A stretch of 5,998 nucleotides of DNA from the NCBI GenBank assembly GCA_003512805.1, contig DOOK01000469.1, forward strand, positions 1-5,998. Direction: 5' to 3'. The position numbers and the translations under genes are program-made. The notes under the pieces were generated by a model. That model worked only from the letters and a program-made list of their open reading frames with translations. It ran no database searches and had not been told where the DNA came from. The stretch's first letter is position 1; each line of letters begins with the position of its first letter. Below are positions 1-5,045 of this stretch, piece after piece. Source of the stretch: Erwinia sp. (GTDB taxonomy: Bacteria > Pseudomonadota > Gammaproteobacteria > Enterobacterales > Enterobacteriaceae).

Positions 1-632
1 CAAAGAGCCAGCGCAATGGCGATCGCACAAAGCCTGGCCGCCGCGTTTTCCGCGCCTGGCGTTTCAATCAGCGTATACATAGCGGAAGGCAGCGTGCGGG
101 TCTCCCCGGGAATGTTAGAGACAAAGGTGATGGTCGCACCGAATTCCCCCAGCGAGCGGGCGAAGGCGAGCACCGTGCCGGCGATGATGCCGGGTAGCGT
201 CAGCGGCAGCGTAATGGTAAAAAACACCCGCCAGCGACCCGCGCCCAGCGTACGTGCCGCCAGCTCCAGTCGCCCGTCGACGCTTTCCAACGCCAGGCGG
301 ATCGCCCGCACCATCAGCGGAAAGGCGACCACGGCGGAGGCCAGCGCCGCGCCGCGCCAGCTAAAAGCAAAGGTAAAACCAAACCAGTCATAAAGATAGC
401 GCCCAAGAAAACCGCGCCTGCCGAACCCTAACAGCAGCAAATAGCCGACCACCACCGGCGGCAGCACCAGCGGCAGGTGGATCAGGCTGTCGAGCAGCGT
501 TTTGCCGGGGAAACGGCAGCGTACCAGCACCCAGGCCGCTACTATGCCCAACGGCAGGCTGAATAACACCGCCACGCTGGAGACTTTCAGGCTGAGCAAA
601 ACAGCCTGCCATTCGGGTTCGCTGACTATCAC
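1..632 (-). CDS. modB: Molybdate ABC transporter permease ModB (3' end beyond window)
   Basis: Inner-membrane permease of the ModABC molybdate importer; a dimer forms the channel, fed by ModA and driven by the ATPase ModC (presumably just beyond the left edge). The minus strand reads open for 210 codons to the edge. Against the 229-residue E. coli protein about 19 C-terminal residues are missing. The reading begins MIVSEPEWQAVLLSLKVSS, very close to E. coli ModB. It contains hydrophobic helices (for example residues 52-70 with LPLVLPPVVVGYLLL), the cytoplasmic EAA-type loop that contacts the ATPase (AA at 125-126, G130, I140, L142-P143) and SLGEFGATITFVSN near residues 160-173. The start is GTG at 632-630 and overlaps the modA stop by four bases (GTGA), so the two genes are probably translationally coupled. 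No frameshift is visible. Identity is very secure; only the end is unseen. Confidence 0.96.
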   Translation of the reverse strand, partial: MIVSEPEWQAVLLSLKVSSVAVLFSLPLGIVAAWVLVRCRFPGKTLLDSLIHLPLVLPPVVVGYLLLLGFGRRGFLGRYLYDWFGFTFAFSWRGAALASAVVAFPLMVRAIRLALESVDGRLELAARTLGAGRWRVFFTITLPLTLPGIIAGTVLAFARSLGEFGATITFVSNIPGETRTLPSAMYTLIETPGAENAAARLCAIAIALAL

Positions 633-1399
633 AGAGGCGTAAATCCGTAGTGTTTAAACACGGCCGCAGCTTCCGGCCCTTTAAGGTAATGGTAAAATGC
701 GGTGACGCTGGCCGAATCATGGCCTTTAACTTTCGCCATCGGATACTCCACCGGCTTGTGGCTGTCTGCCGGGAAAACCCCGACCACGGCCACTTTGCTG
801 CTGGCTACCGCGTCGGAACCATAAACGATGCCGTAAGGCGTTTCATTACGTTCTACCAGCGCCAGCGCGGCTCGCACGCTGTTCCCCCTTGCCAACATCG
901 GTTCCAGCGTGGTCCAGGCACCCAGCGACTGCAAAGCCTCTTTGGCGTAGATCCCTGCCGGTACATGATCCGGGTCGCCTACTGACAGACGTTGCCCCTG
1001 CAACAGGCTTTTCCAGTCGGTCTTTTTCGACAGCGTGACCGGCGGAGATTTCGCTTCTGCTGGCGCCACCAGCACCAGCTCATTGCCTAACAGCGTATAG
1101 CGGCTGGCTTCATCAATGCTTTTTTTCTGCGCGGCGTAGTCCATCCATTGCTGATCGGCAGAGATGAACAGATCGGCAGGTGCCCCCTGCTCTATTTGTC
1201 GTGCAAGCGTAGAAGAAGAGGCAAAAGAGGAGACGATTTTTACCTCTTTTCCCTGCTGATAACGGGTAGCGATATCCTGCAGCGCATTGGTCAGGGAAGC
1301 GGCCGCAAAAACGGTAATGTTTTCAGCCGCCACGGCCTGCCCGGCCAGGCTCACTGTGGCTACAGCCCCGATAAAGAACAGGCGTAATTTCACAGACAT
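629..1399 (-). CDS. modA: Molybdate-binding periplasmic protein ModA
   Basis: Periplasmic receptor that captures molybdate (and tungstate) and delivers it to ModBC. The product is 256 residues (E. coli 257). It begins with a Sec signal peptide: MSVKLRLFF, a hydrophobic stretch to about residue 20, then AVA followed by AEN, so cleavage is probably near residue 24. Family oxyanion-site motifs are intact: AAASL with S35, SSFASSS with S62, GDPDHVPAG at 141-149, and VYGSDA with Y193. S35, S62 and Y193 correspond to ligands S12, S39 and Y170 of mature E. coli ModA. I chose the ATG at 1399 rather than the in-frame ATG at 1450. It begins a normal signal peptide and has GGAG (1409-1406) six bases upstream, while the upstream start would lie before the promoter -10. 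It is the first gene of its operon, overlaps modB by 4 bases, and is preceded by a ModE operator. Confidence 0.98.
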   Translation of the reverse strand: MSVKLRLFFIGAVATVSLAGQAVAAENITVFAAASLTNALQDIATRYQQGKEVKIVSSFASSSTLARQIEQGAPADLFISADQQWMDYAAQKKSIDEASRYTLLGNELVLVAPAEAKSPPVTLSKKTDWKSLLQGQRLSVGDPDHVPAGIYAKEALQSLGAWTTLEPMLARGNSVRAALALVERNETPYGIVYGSDAVASSKVAVVGVFPADSHKPVEYPMAKVKGHDSASVTAFYHYLKGPEAAAVFKHYGFTPL

Positions 1400-1417
1400 A
1401 GTTTTCTCCGAAGGGTT

Positions 1418-1441
1418 CGTTATGTAGCCTTCACTATAACG
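1418..1441 (-). promoter_or_regulatory. ModE operator of modA
   Basis: A 24-bp imperfect palindrome whose minus-strand halves are CGTTATAGTG and CTACATAACG, separated by four bases. It matches the E. coli modA operator as I remember it (CGTTATATTG ... CTACATAACG) at nearly every position of both half-sites. It covers the -10 hexamer (1438-1433) and the predicted start of transcription, so molybdate-bound ModE dimer should block RNA polymerase. The repressor gene modE lies about 400 bp away on the other strand. The site and its spacing are seen directly; ModE binding is inferred from the family. Confidence 0.9.
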
Positions 1442-1460
1442 ATTTAACACCCGCTGTCAT
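1433..1460 (-). promoter_or_regulatory. modA sigma-70 promoter
   Basis: On the minus strand ATGACA (1460-1455) is followed after 16 bases by TATAGT (1438-1433). Each hexamer matches its consensus at five of six positions. Transcription should begin near 1426, inside the ModE palindrome, leaving a leader of about 27 bases before the modA ATG. It lies downstream of the acrZ terminator, so modAB is transcribed independently of acrZ. Confidence 0.7.
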
Positions 1461-1502
1461 GGTTATTATCGGCAGAAACAGGGAGAAAGTAAGGTGGATG
1501 GC

Positions 1503-1531
1503 AAAAAAATAGCGCCCGGTGTTGCCGGGCG
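1503..1531 (-). terminator. Rho-independent terminator of acrZ
   Basis: Reading the minus strand, a 7-bp perfect GC stem CGCCCGG/CCGGGCG (1531-1525 with 1519-1513) encloses a 5-base loop and is followed by CTA and seven Ts (1509-1503). It begins 15 bases after the acrZ stop and about 43 bases before the modA -35. It should therefore end the short acrZ message and insulate the molybdate operon. Confidence 0.92.
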
Positions 1532-1545
1532 TATCGGGCAGAGAT

Positions 1546-1701
1546 CTAGCGGCGGTCTTTCGCGGGCTGCTCTTTACGATGACCGATTGTTGAAATGACG
1601 TTAAAGACTTCGCCAAGGCCGTAGATCAGGCCAAGGATAATCGCCATCACCACGGGAACCATGAGGATCGCTTCTGCAAGACCAATAAGTAATTCCAGCA
1701 T
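1546..1701 (-). CDS. acrZ: AcrAB-TolC efflux pump-associated small membrane protein AcrZ
   Basis: AcrZ is a tiny inner-membrane protein that packs into the transmembrane part of AcrB and changes which drugs the AcrAB-TolC pump exports. The ORF encodes 51 residues (E. coli AcrZ 49) from ATG at 1701 to TAG at 1548-1546. The start MLELL, the core [16 protein letters not shown] (residues 14-29) and GEVFN (30-34) match E. coli AcrZ. The proline at 16, in the position that bends the helix in AcrZ, is kept. The C-terminal tail (about residue 40 on, [11 protein letters not shown]) is basic and diverged, as expected for a cytoplasmic tail. A GAGG (1714-1711) lies nine bases before the start. It sits between modA and the divergent modE, the same place as in E. 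coli, and has its own terminator. Identity is secure despite the small size. Confidence 0.96.
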   Translation of the reverse strand: MLELLIGLAEAILMVPVVMAIILGLIYGLGEVFNVISTIGHRKEQPAKDRR

Positions 1702-1731
1702 GGTATTTTTCCTCACTGAATAAAAGAAGTT

Positions 1732-1775
1732 ATTGTATCCATAGCGGAAAAAAGTGCACTGACCTTTTGTGCGTT
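1732..1775 (-). promoter_or_regulatory. acrZ promoter with possible MarA/SoxS/Rob box
   Basis: A minus-strand -10 TACAAT (1737-1732; 5 of 6) lies 30 bases upstream of the acrZ start, but no good -35 is found 16-18 bases before it (AGTGCA at 1760-1755). Instead, 1775-1756 resembles the marbox consensus AYnGCACnnWnnRYY, with an exact GCAC (1772-1769), W and GTC (1763-1761). The second pyrimidine and most of the AAAY tail do not match, so about 10 of 14 informative positions agree. The box overlaps the poor -35 position, as in class II activated promoters. In E. coli acrZ responds to MarA, Rob and SoxS. The -10 is fairly secure; the box is a candidate. Confidence 0.4.
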
Positions 1776-1784
1776 TTACCTGTT

Positions 1785-1815
1785 TTTACGTCCCTCGGGC
1801 GCAACGGTGTACAAT
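1785..1815 (+). promoter_or_regulatory. Putative modE promoter
   Basis: TACAAT (1810-1815, 5 of 6) lies 30 bases upstream of the modE ATG. The best -35 is TTTACG (1785-1790, 4 of 6) with a long 19-base spacer, suggesting a weak promoter, which suits a repressor needed in small amounts. The -10 lies within the in-frame N-terminal extension of modE starting at 1807, which is a further reason not to use that start. No ModE palindrome is seen here, so autoregulation is not indicated. Confidence 0.4.
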
Positions 1816-1845
1816 TCGGAAAATCCTTTTTTACCAGGAGCGACT

Positions 1846-2625
1846 ATGCAGGCTGAGCTTTCCCTAATCCTGAAATTACAAAAACGGCTTTTTGCCGATC
1901 CTCGCCGTATCGAGTTGCTTAAACAGATTGCGGCGACGGGCTCGATCAGTCAGGGCGCGAAGATGGCCGGAATCAGTTATAAAAGCGCATGGGATGCCAT
2001 TAACGAGATGAATACCCTGGCCGACCGCATGCTGGTAGAACGGGCTACGGGTGGCAAAGGCGGCGGCGGCGCACAGGTCACGCCGTACGGTGAGCGGTTG
2101 ATCCAACTTTTCGCGCTGCTGGAGCAGATTCAGCAAAAAGCGTTTGATGTGTTGCAGGACGACGTGCCGTTAGGCAGCCTGCTGGGTGCCATTGCCCGCT
2201 TTTCACTCCAAACCAGCGCTCGCAACCAGCTGTTCGGCACTCTGGTGCAGCGTGACGCGCAAACGGTGCAGCAGCACGTTGAGATCCTGCTGGCCAACGG
2301 CGAAACATGCATTAAAGCTGCCCTCACCGAGCAGAGCGCTAATCGTCTTGAATTAACGCCGGGCAAAGAGGTGCTGGTACTGATCAAAGCACCGTGGATA
2401 GATGTTACTCAATCAACCAGCGAGGCTGATAACCAACTCGAAGGCGTGTTAAGCGAGTTGATTAAGGGCGACACCCACAGCGAAGCCTTGGTGACGCTGC
2501 CGGGCGGCGAAACGCTGTGTGCCACCTTAACCAACCAGCGCGCACAGGAGCAAAATCTTCAGCCTGGCGCGGCGGTGACAGCACATTTTAATGCCGATCG
2601 CGTGATTATCGCCACGCTGCTCTGA
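1846..2625 (+). CDS. modE: Molybdate-responsive transcriptional regulator ModE
   Basis: Cytoplasmic dimeric regulator that binds molybdate and then represses modABC and activates molybdoenzyme and cofactor genes. The product is 259 residues (E. coli 262). Residues 1-120 form the LysR-like winged helix-turn-helix domain: DPRRIELLKQIA, then GSISQGAKMAGISYKSAWDA (32-51) as the DNA-reading helices, then a glycine-rich wing GGKGGGG (69-75). The C-terminal half is a di-mop (TOBE) sensor. TSARNQ (123-128) and KAPW (181-184) are conserved, and S124, R126 and K181 correspond to molybdate ligands S126, R128 and K183 of E. coli. I chose ATG 1846 because it begins the family N-terminus MQAE and has AGGAG (1836-1840) five bases upstream. 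The in-frame ATG at 1807 lacks homology and overlaps the promoter. It is divergent from acrZ and followed by modF on the same strand. Its target operator is at 1418-1441. Confidence 0.98.
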   Translation: MQAELSLILKLQKRLFADPRRIELLKQIAATGSISQGAKMAGISYKSAWDAINEMNTLADRMLVERATGGKGGGGAQVTPYGERLIQLFALLEQIQQKAFDVLQDDVPLGSLLGAIARFSLQTSARNQLFGTLVQRDAQTVQQHVEILLANGETCIKAALTEQSANRLELTPGKEVLVLIKAPWIDVTQSTSEADNQLEGVLSELIKGDTHSEALVTLPGGETLCATLTNQRAQEQNLQPGAAVTAHFNADRVIIATLL

Positions 2626-2640
2626 AAACGGCGACGCCAT

Positions 2641-2670
2641 TTGACAGTCCCGCCGTCCAGCGTCGATAGT
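2641..2670 (+). promoter_or_regulatory. Possible internal promoter for modF
   Basis: In the 76-bp gap between modE and modF, a perfect -35 TTGACA (2641-2646) is followed after 18 bases by GATAGT (2665-2670), 4 of 6 matches to the -10 consensus. It could give modF some transcription independent of modE. The -10 is mediocre and the gap is short, so read-through from modE probably remains the main source. Confidence 0.35.
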
Positions 2671-2680
2671 GAAGGAAACA

Positions 2681-2698
2681 ATGCATAAAATGGAATAA
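2681..2698 (+). CDS. Possible 5-codon leader ORF (MHKME) coupled to modF
   Basis: ATG at 2681 is preceded by AAGGA (2672-2676 region) with a 4-base gap, a better ribosome site than the GGAA (2692-2695) serving modF itself. The frame reads Met-His-Lys-Met-Glu and stops at TAA (2696-2698), three bases before the modF ATG (2702). The peptide has no recognised function. The arrangement suggests that ribosomes load at the mini-ORF and pass on to modF by reinitiation. It could equally be a chance ATG close to the true start, so confidence is limited. Confidence 0.3.
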   Translation: MHKME

Positions 2699-2701
2699 AC
2701 A

Positions 2702-4159
2702 ATGTCTACGTTGCAAATTTCGCAAGGCACGTTTCATCTTAGCGCGACCCGAAACCTGACGCTGCCGGCGCTACAGATTCAGGCTGGCGAAAGCTGGGCT
2801 TTTGTCGGCGCTAACGCCAGCGGCAAATCTTCCCTGGCGCGCGCGCTGGCGGGCGAGCTTGCCGCCGCCAAAGGCGAAGTGGCGAATACCTTCCGCCCTG
2901 TTCGTCTTTCTCTTGAGCAATTACAGAAGCTGGTTTCCGAAGAGTGGCAGCGTAACAACACCGATATGCTCAGTCCGGATGAAGACGATACCGGCCGTAC
3001 CGCGGCTGACATTATCCAGGAAGAGGTACGCGATGAGGCTCGCTGTCGCCAGCTGGCGGACACTTTTGGCATTACTGCGCTGCTCAACCGGCGGTTCAAA
3101 TATCTCTCGACCGGCGAAACCCGCAAGACGCTGCTTTGTCAGGCGCTGATGGCCCGGCCGGATTTGCTGATCCTTGACGAGCCTTTCGACGGGCTGGATG
3201 TTGCTTCGCGCGCCAATCTGGCTCAGGTCCTTGCGCAACTGCACCAGCAGGGCCACACGGTGGTGCTGGTGCTGAATCGTTTTGACGATATTCCTGACTT
3301 CGTCGATCGGGTTGGCGTGCTGGCTGAATGTGAGCTGACGCATGTAGGTGGCCGTGAAGAAATCCTGGCCGAGGCGCTGGTCGCGCAGCTGGCCCACAGT
3401 GAAAATTTGCAGGGTATGGCGCTGCCGGAAGCCGACGACGCGTCGGCAGCCCTGCCGCCGCAGACGCCACGGGTGGTGCTGCGTGACGGCGTGGTTTCTT
3501 ATAACGATCGTCCCGTGCTTAATCATCTTGACTGGACGGTACAGGCGGGCGAGCACTGGCAGATTGTCGGTCCAAACGGCGCGGGAAAATCAACGTTGCT
3601 GAGTCTGATTACGGGCGATCATCCGCAGGGCTACAGCAATGACTTAACGCTGTTTGGACGCCGTCGCGGCAGTGGCGAAACCATTTGGGAGATCAAACAG
3701 CATATTGGCTACGTTAGCAGCAGCCTCCATCTGGATTACCGCGTCAGCAGCAGCGTGCGCAACGTGATTCTCTCCGGTTACTTTGACTCCATCGGCATTT
3801 ATCAGGCCGTTTCCGATCGGCAACAAAAGCTGGCGGAGCAGTGGCTACAGCGGCTGGGCATGCTTGCTATGGCAGACACGCCTTTTAAAAGTCTCTCATG
3901 GGGTCAGCAGCGGCTGGTGCTGATAGCCCGCGCGCTGGTTAAACATCCCGCACTGCTGATTCTGGATGAGCCTTTACAGGGGCTGGATTCGATTAACCGC
4001 CAGCTGGTCCGTCGCTTTGTGGATGTCCTGATTGGCGAGGGGGCTACGCAGCTTCTTTTCGTTTCCCACCATGCCGAAGATGCGCCACAGTGCATCACCC
4101 ATCGCCTGACCTTCGTGCCGGAGGGCGACAGCTATCGCTATCAGCAAGAAAGGCTCTGA
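2702..4159 (+). CDS. modF: Double-ABC ATPase ModF
   Basis: Soluble protein with two fused ABC ATPase domains and no membrane segments. It is encoded with modE in enterics and linked to the molybdate/photorepair (PhrA-like) family; its cellular job is poorly defined. The product is 485 residues (E. coli about 490). Domain 1 has Walker A GANASGKS (36-43), signature LSTGE (135-139), Walker B LLILDE (155-160) and D-loop GLD (164-166). Its switch position reads LNRF, with Asn192 where active ABC ATPases have histidine. Domain 2 is canonical: Walker A GPNGAGKST (290-298), signature LSWGQ (398-402), Walker B LLILDE (418-423), D-loop GLD (427-429) and switch SHH (H456). The E. coli protein shows the same asymmetry, so domain 1 is probably a degenerate nucleotide site. 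The start MSTLQISQGTF matches the family start. It follows modE after 76 bp, and a hairpin follows the stop. Confidence 0.97.
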   Translation: MSTLQISQGTFHLSATRNLTLPALQIQAGESWAFVGANASGKSSLARALAGELAAAKGEVANTFRPVRLSLEQLQKLVSEEWQRNNTDMLSPDEDDTGRTAADIIQEEVRDEARCRQLADTFGITALLNRRFKYLSTGETRKTLLCQALMARPDLLILDEPFDGLDVASRANLAQVLAQLHQQGHTVVLVLNRFDDIPDFVDRVGVLAECELTHVGGREEILAEALVAQLAHSENLQGMALPEADDASAALPPQTPRVVLRDGVVSYNDRPVLNHLDWTVQAGEHWQIVGPNGAGKSTLLSLITGDHPQGYSNDLTLFGRRRGSGETIWEIKQHIGYVSSSLHLDYRVSSSVRNVILSGYFDSIGIYQAVSDRQQKLAEQWLQRLGMLAMADTPFKSLSWGQQRLVLIARALVKHPALLILDEPLQGLDSINRQLVRRFVDVLIGEGATQLLFVSHHAEDAPQCITHRLTFVPEGDSYRYQQERL

Positions 4160-4171
4160 ATCAGTTTCTGC

Positions 4172-4189
4172 GCCAGCCGTAAGGCTGGC
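4172..4189 (+). terminator. Hairpin after modF, possible weak terminator
   Basis: A perfect 7-bp stem GCCAGCC/GGCTGGC closes a GTAA tetraloop 12 bases after the modF stop. It is followed by TTAAAG and not by a run of Ts, so it is a poor intrinsic terminator. It may instead protect the 3' end of a modEF message whose termination is Rho-dependent. The hairpin is certain; its role is inferred. Confidence 0.4.
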
Positions 4190-4296
4190 TTAAAGCCCTT
4201 CTGCAGGCTGCTCATCAGAACTGAAAAATCCGTTTTCACGTTGTCTGAACGTATGCCCCCCTTCGTTTTCTCATAGAGCTGAAGCAGGAGCCTTCT

Positions 4297-4638
4297 TCAG
4301 GCTGCTCGCAGAGCAGGAACAAAGCAGGTTTTTATCCCGCCCCTGGGCTGTACACCCGCTTTCATTCTGCCCGTAAAGTCGATACATAAAGCCTTCAAAA
4401 CCCCCGTAATGCCGCGACAAGCCGTTATGGCATCCGATACGGGCAGTCGCCCGAAACCCGACGGCGGCTTTCGGCATCCGGGCAAGCAGCTTATGTCAGT
4501 TTCTGCTGTTTTTTGGGCGGTGCCAGCCAGCAGCATATTGACGAACGCACTTGCCCCGCCAGACAGGCAAACCTGCCCTGCCCGAAAAGCGCAACCCTCC
4601 TGCCTGCCGTAGCCGTGGATGTCAGATAGCTCTCCCAT
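4297..4638 (-). pseudogene. Second hypothetical frame of the islet, probably a relic
   Basis: A 113-codon frame overlapping the previous one by about 150 bases in a different phase. Its product is rich in Gly, Cys and Arg and ends GGIKTCFVPALRAA. I recall this wording from short uncharacterised ORFs repeated in enteric genomes, but cannot verify it here. No ribosome binding site stands out and no domain is visible. It is either a decayed extension of the upstream frame or spurious. Confidence 0.2.
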
Positions 4639-4835
4639 GGCAACAGAGGAGTGAGTATTTTACCGCCTTGTATGTTGGCACTACTTTCAGTCAGGCTTTG
4701 GTATGTAGTTATTAAATCCCCCACCCCTTTAAGTATGTTGGCACTAAACTCTTGCTCGATCCGAAAGTGCGCCTTTTGCCAAAATATCGTCCGATTAATC
4801 TGATAATCCTTAGCCCGGCTTTTAGCCCCACCCAC
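4491..4835 (-). CDS. Hypothetical protein, possibly Ash-like island remnant
   Basis: A 114-codon minus-strand frame from GTG at 4835, beginning with MGGAKSRAKDYQ, which resembles the AKSxAxxx start of short phage Ash/Icd-type proteins as I remember them. SANI occurs twice, 21 residues apart (31-34 and 52-55), because the frame spans the 14-bp direct repeat. The rest has no clear domain, signal peptide or membrane helix. The ribosome site is poor (GAGGG about 13 bases upstream), and the frame continues upstream to a stop inside the distal GalR operator. The overlapping frame 4638-4297 carries a similar type of sequence (GCAFRAGQVCLSGGASAFVNML), which hints at a frameshifted relic. A real function is doubtful. 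Confidence 0.25.
   Translation of the reverse strand: MGGAKSRAKDYQINRTIFWQKAHFRIEQEFSANILKGVGDLITTYQSLTESSANIQGGKILTPLLPWESYLTSTATAGRRVALFGQGRFACLAGQVRSSICCWLAPPKKQQKLT
4670..4746. repeat. Two 14-bp direct repeats GTATGTTGGCACTA
   Basis: Exact copies lie at 4670-4683 and 4733-4746, 63 bases apart start to start. Because 63 is a multiple of three, both copies encode the same peptide phrase (SANI) in the minus-strand frame 4835-4491. The spacing is also six helical turns of DNA, so a protein-binding iteron pair is an alternative. The flanking bases differ, so this is not a recent longer tandem duplication. Confidence 0.75.
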
Positions 4836-4853
4836 CGCCAGGTGGCTGCCCTC

Positions 4854-4869
4854 GTGTAACCGCTACCAC
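4854..4869 (-). promoter_or_regulatory. Distal GalR/GalS operator
   Basis: On the minus strand GTGGTAGCGGTTACAC fits every defined position of the GalR consensus GTGKNANCGNTTNCAC. It is one base away from the E. coli internal gal operator OI as I remember it (GTGGTAGCGGTTACAT). Its centre (4861.5) is at -148.5 from the predicted galT start and 88 bp from the centre of the other operator. In E. coli the second operator lies downstream at +53.5 inside galE. A minus-strand TATAGT (4873-4868) abuts it, but no -35 fits. The sequence match is direct; binding and looping are inferred. Confidence 0.75.
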
Positions 4870-4941
4870 TATAAGGTTTGTCAGTTCAGTTTTTTATGGA
4901 TTAAACAAGCGCGAAACCTGCCTCTTCGGAATTTTCAGCTT

Positions 4942-4957
4942 GTGTAAACGATTCCAT
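4942..4957 (+). promoter_or_regulatory. External GalR/GalS operator (OE)
   Basis: GTGTAAACGATTCCAT is identical at 15 of 16 positions to the E. coli gal external operator (ends CCAC there). Its centre (4949.5) is at -60.5 from the transcription start predicted from the galT -10, exactly the E. coli position. GalR or GalS bound here should repress the promoter until galactose releases it. Confidence 0.9.
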
Positions 4958-4960
4958 TTA

Positions 4961-4976
4961 TTCACACTCGATCACG
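4961..4976 (+). promoter_or_regulatory. Probable CRP site of the gal promoter
   Basis: TTCACACTCGATCACG has a good right half (TCACG against TCACA) and a poor left half (TTCAC against TGTGA). Its centre, 4968.5, is at -41.5, exactly where CRP binds in E. coli gal. The promoter lacks a -35, consistent with activator dependence. The position supports the call more than the sequence does. Confidence 0.45.
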
Positions 4977-4994
4977 CTTTATTGCTTCGCGCTG

Positions 4995-5003
4995 TGCTAT
5001 TTT
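4995..5003 (+). promoter_or_regulatory. gal promoter (P1-like extended -10)
   Basis: TGCTATTTT combines the TGn extension (4995-4997) with a -10 TATTTT (4998-5003) and corresponds to TGCTATGGT of E. coli galP1. No -35 is found 16-18 bases upstream (CGCTTT at 4975-4980). Transcription should start near 5010, giving a 36-base leader to galT. The equivalent of E. coli P2, five bases upstream, reads TGTGCT instead of TATGCT and so looks weakened. Confidence 0.7.
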
Positions 5004-5045
5004 TCTTTCAGACTTGCAGGCATCACCAGGTAATCAGGACTCAAT

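Larger units (their letters stand above)
4190..4853. other. Islet without a secure gene between modF and the gal control region
   Basis: About 660 bp that E. coli does not have here as far as I know. No long plus-strand gene is seen. The minus strand is open in several overlapping frames (4835-4491, 4638-4297, 4477-4271). Their products have phrases such as GRQEGCAFRAGQV and FTGRMKAGVQPRGGIKTCF. I recall similar phrases from short hypothetical proteins of enteric phage-like islands (Ash/Icd-like annotations); this is recollection, not a search. The segment also has a 14-bp direct repeat (4670-4683, 4733-4746), the 6-bp inverted repeat CTGCTC/GAGCAG (4302-4316), and CAGGCTGCTC twice (4204-4213, 4298-4307). 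No integrase, transposase, tRNA or terminal inverted repeat is visible. The likeliest reading is a decayed remnant of mobile DNA. Confidence 0.45.

Noticed and set aside
16..393. Plus-strand frame of 125 codons
   Set aside because: It is the antisense shadow of modB, whose permease sequence is clear on the other strand.
1400..1450. Longer modA start at 1450, adding 17 residues
   Set aside because: The extension spans the -10 and ModE operator, has no family homology, and would spoil the signal peptide.
1807..1845. Longer modE start at 1807, adding 13 residues
   Set aside because: It overlaps the promoter -10, has no ribosome site and no counterpart in ModE proteins. MQAE at 1846 with AGGAG is the family start.
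2921..3556. Minus-strand frame of 211 codons inside modF
   Set aside because: Low-complexity, Arg/Gln-rich shadow of modF with no recognisable domain.
4409..4612. Plus-strand frame of 67 codons in the islet
   Set aside because: No ribosome binding site, no recognisable product, and it lies opposite two overlapping frames; probably chance.
4868..4896. Minus-strand promoter with TATAGT at 4873-4868 reading into the islet
   Set aside because: The -10 is good but 16-18 bases upstream there is only A/T-rich sequence without a -35 or TGn extension. It is kept only as a remark under the distal operator.
4878..4906. Plus-strand promoter TTGTCA with TTAAAC
   Set aside because: The -10 matches only 3 of 6. 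The P1-like extended -10 at 4995-5003 explains galT transcription better.
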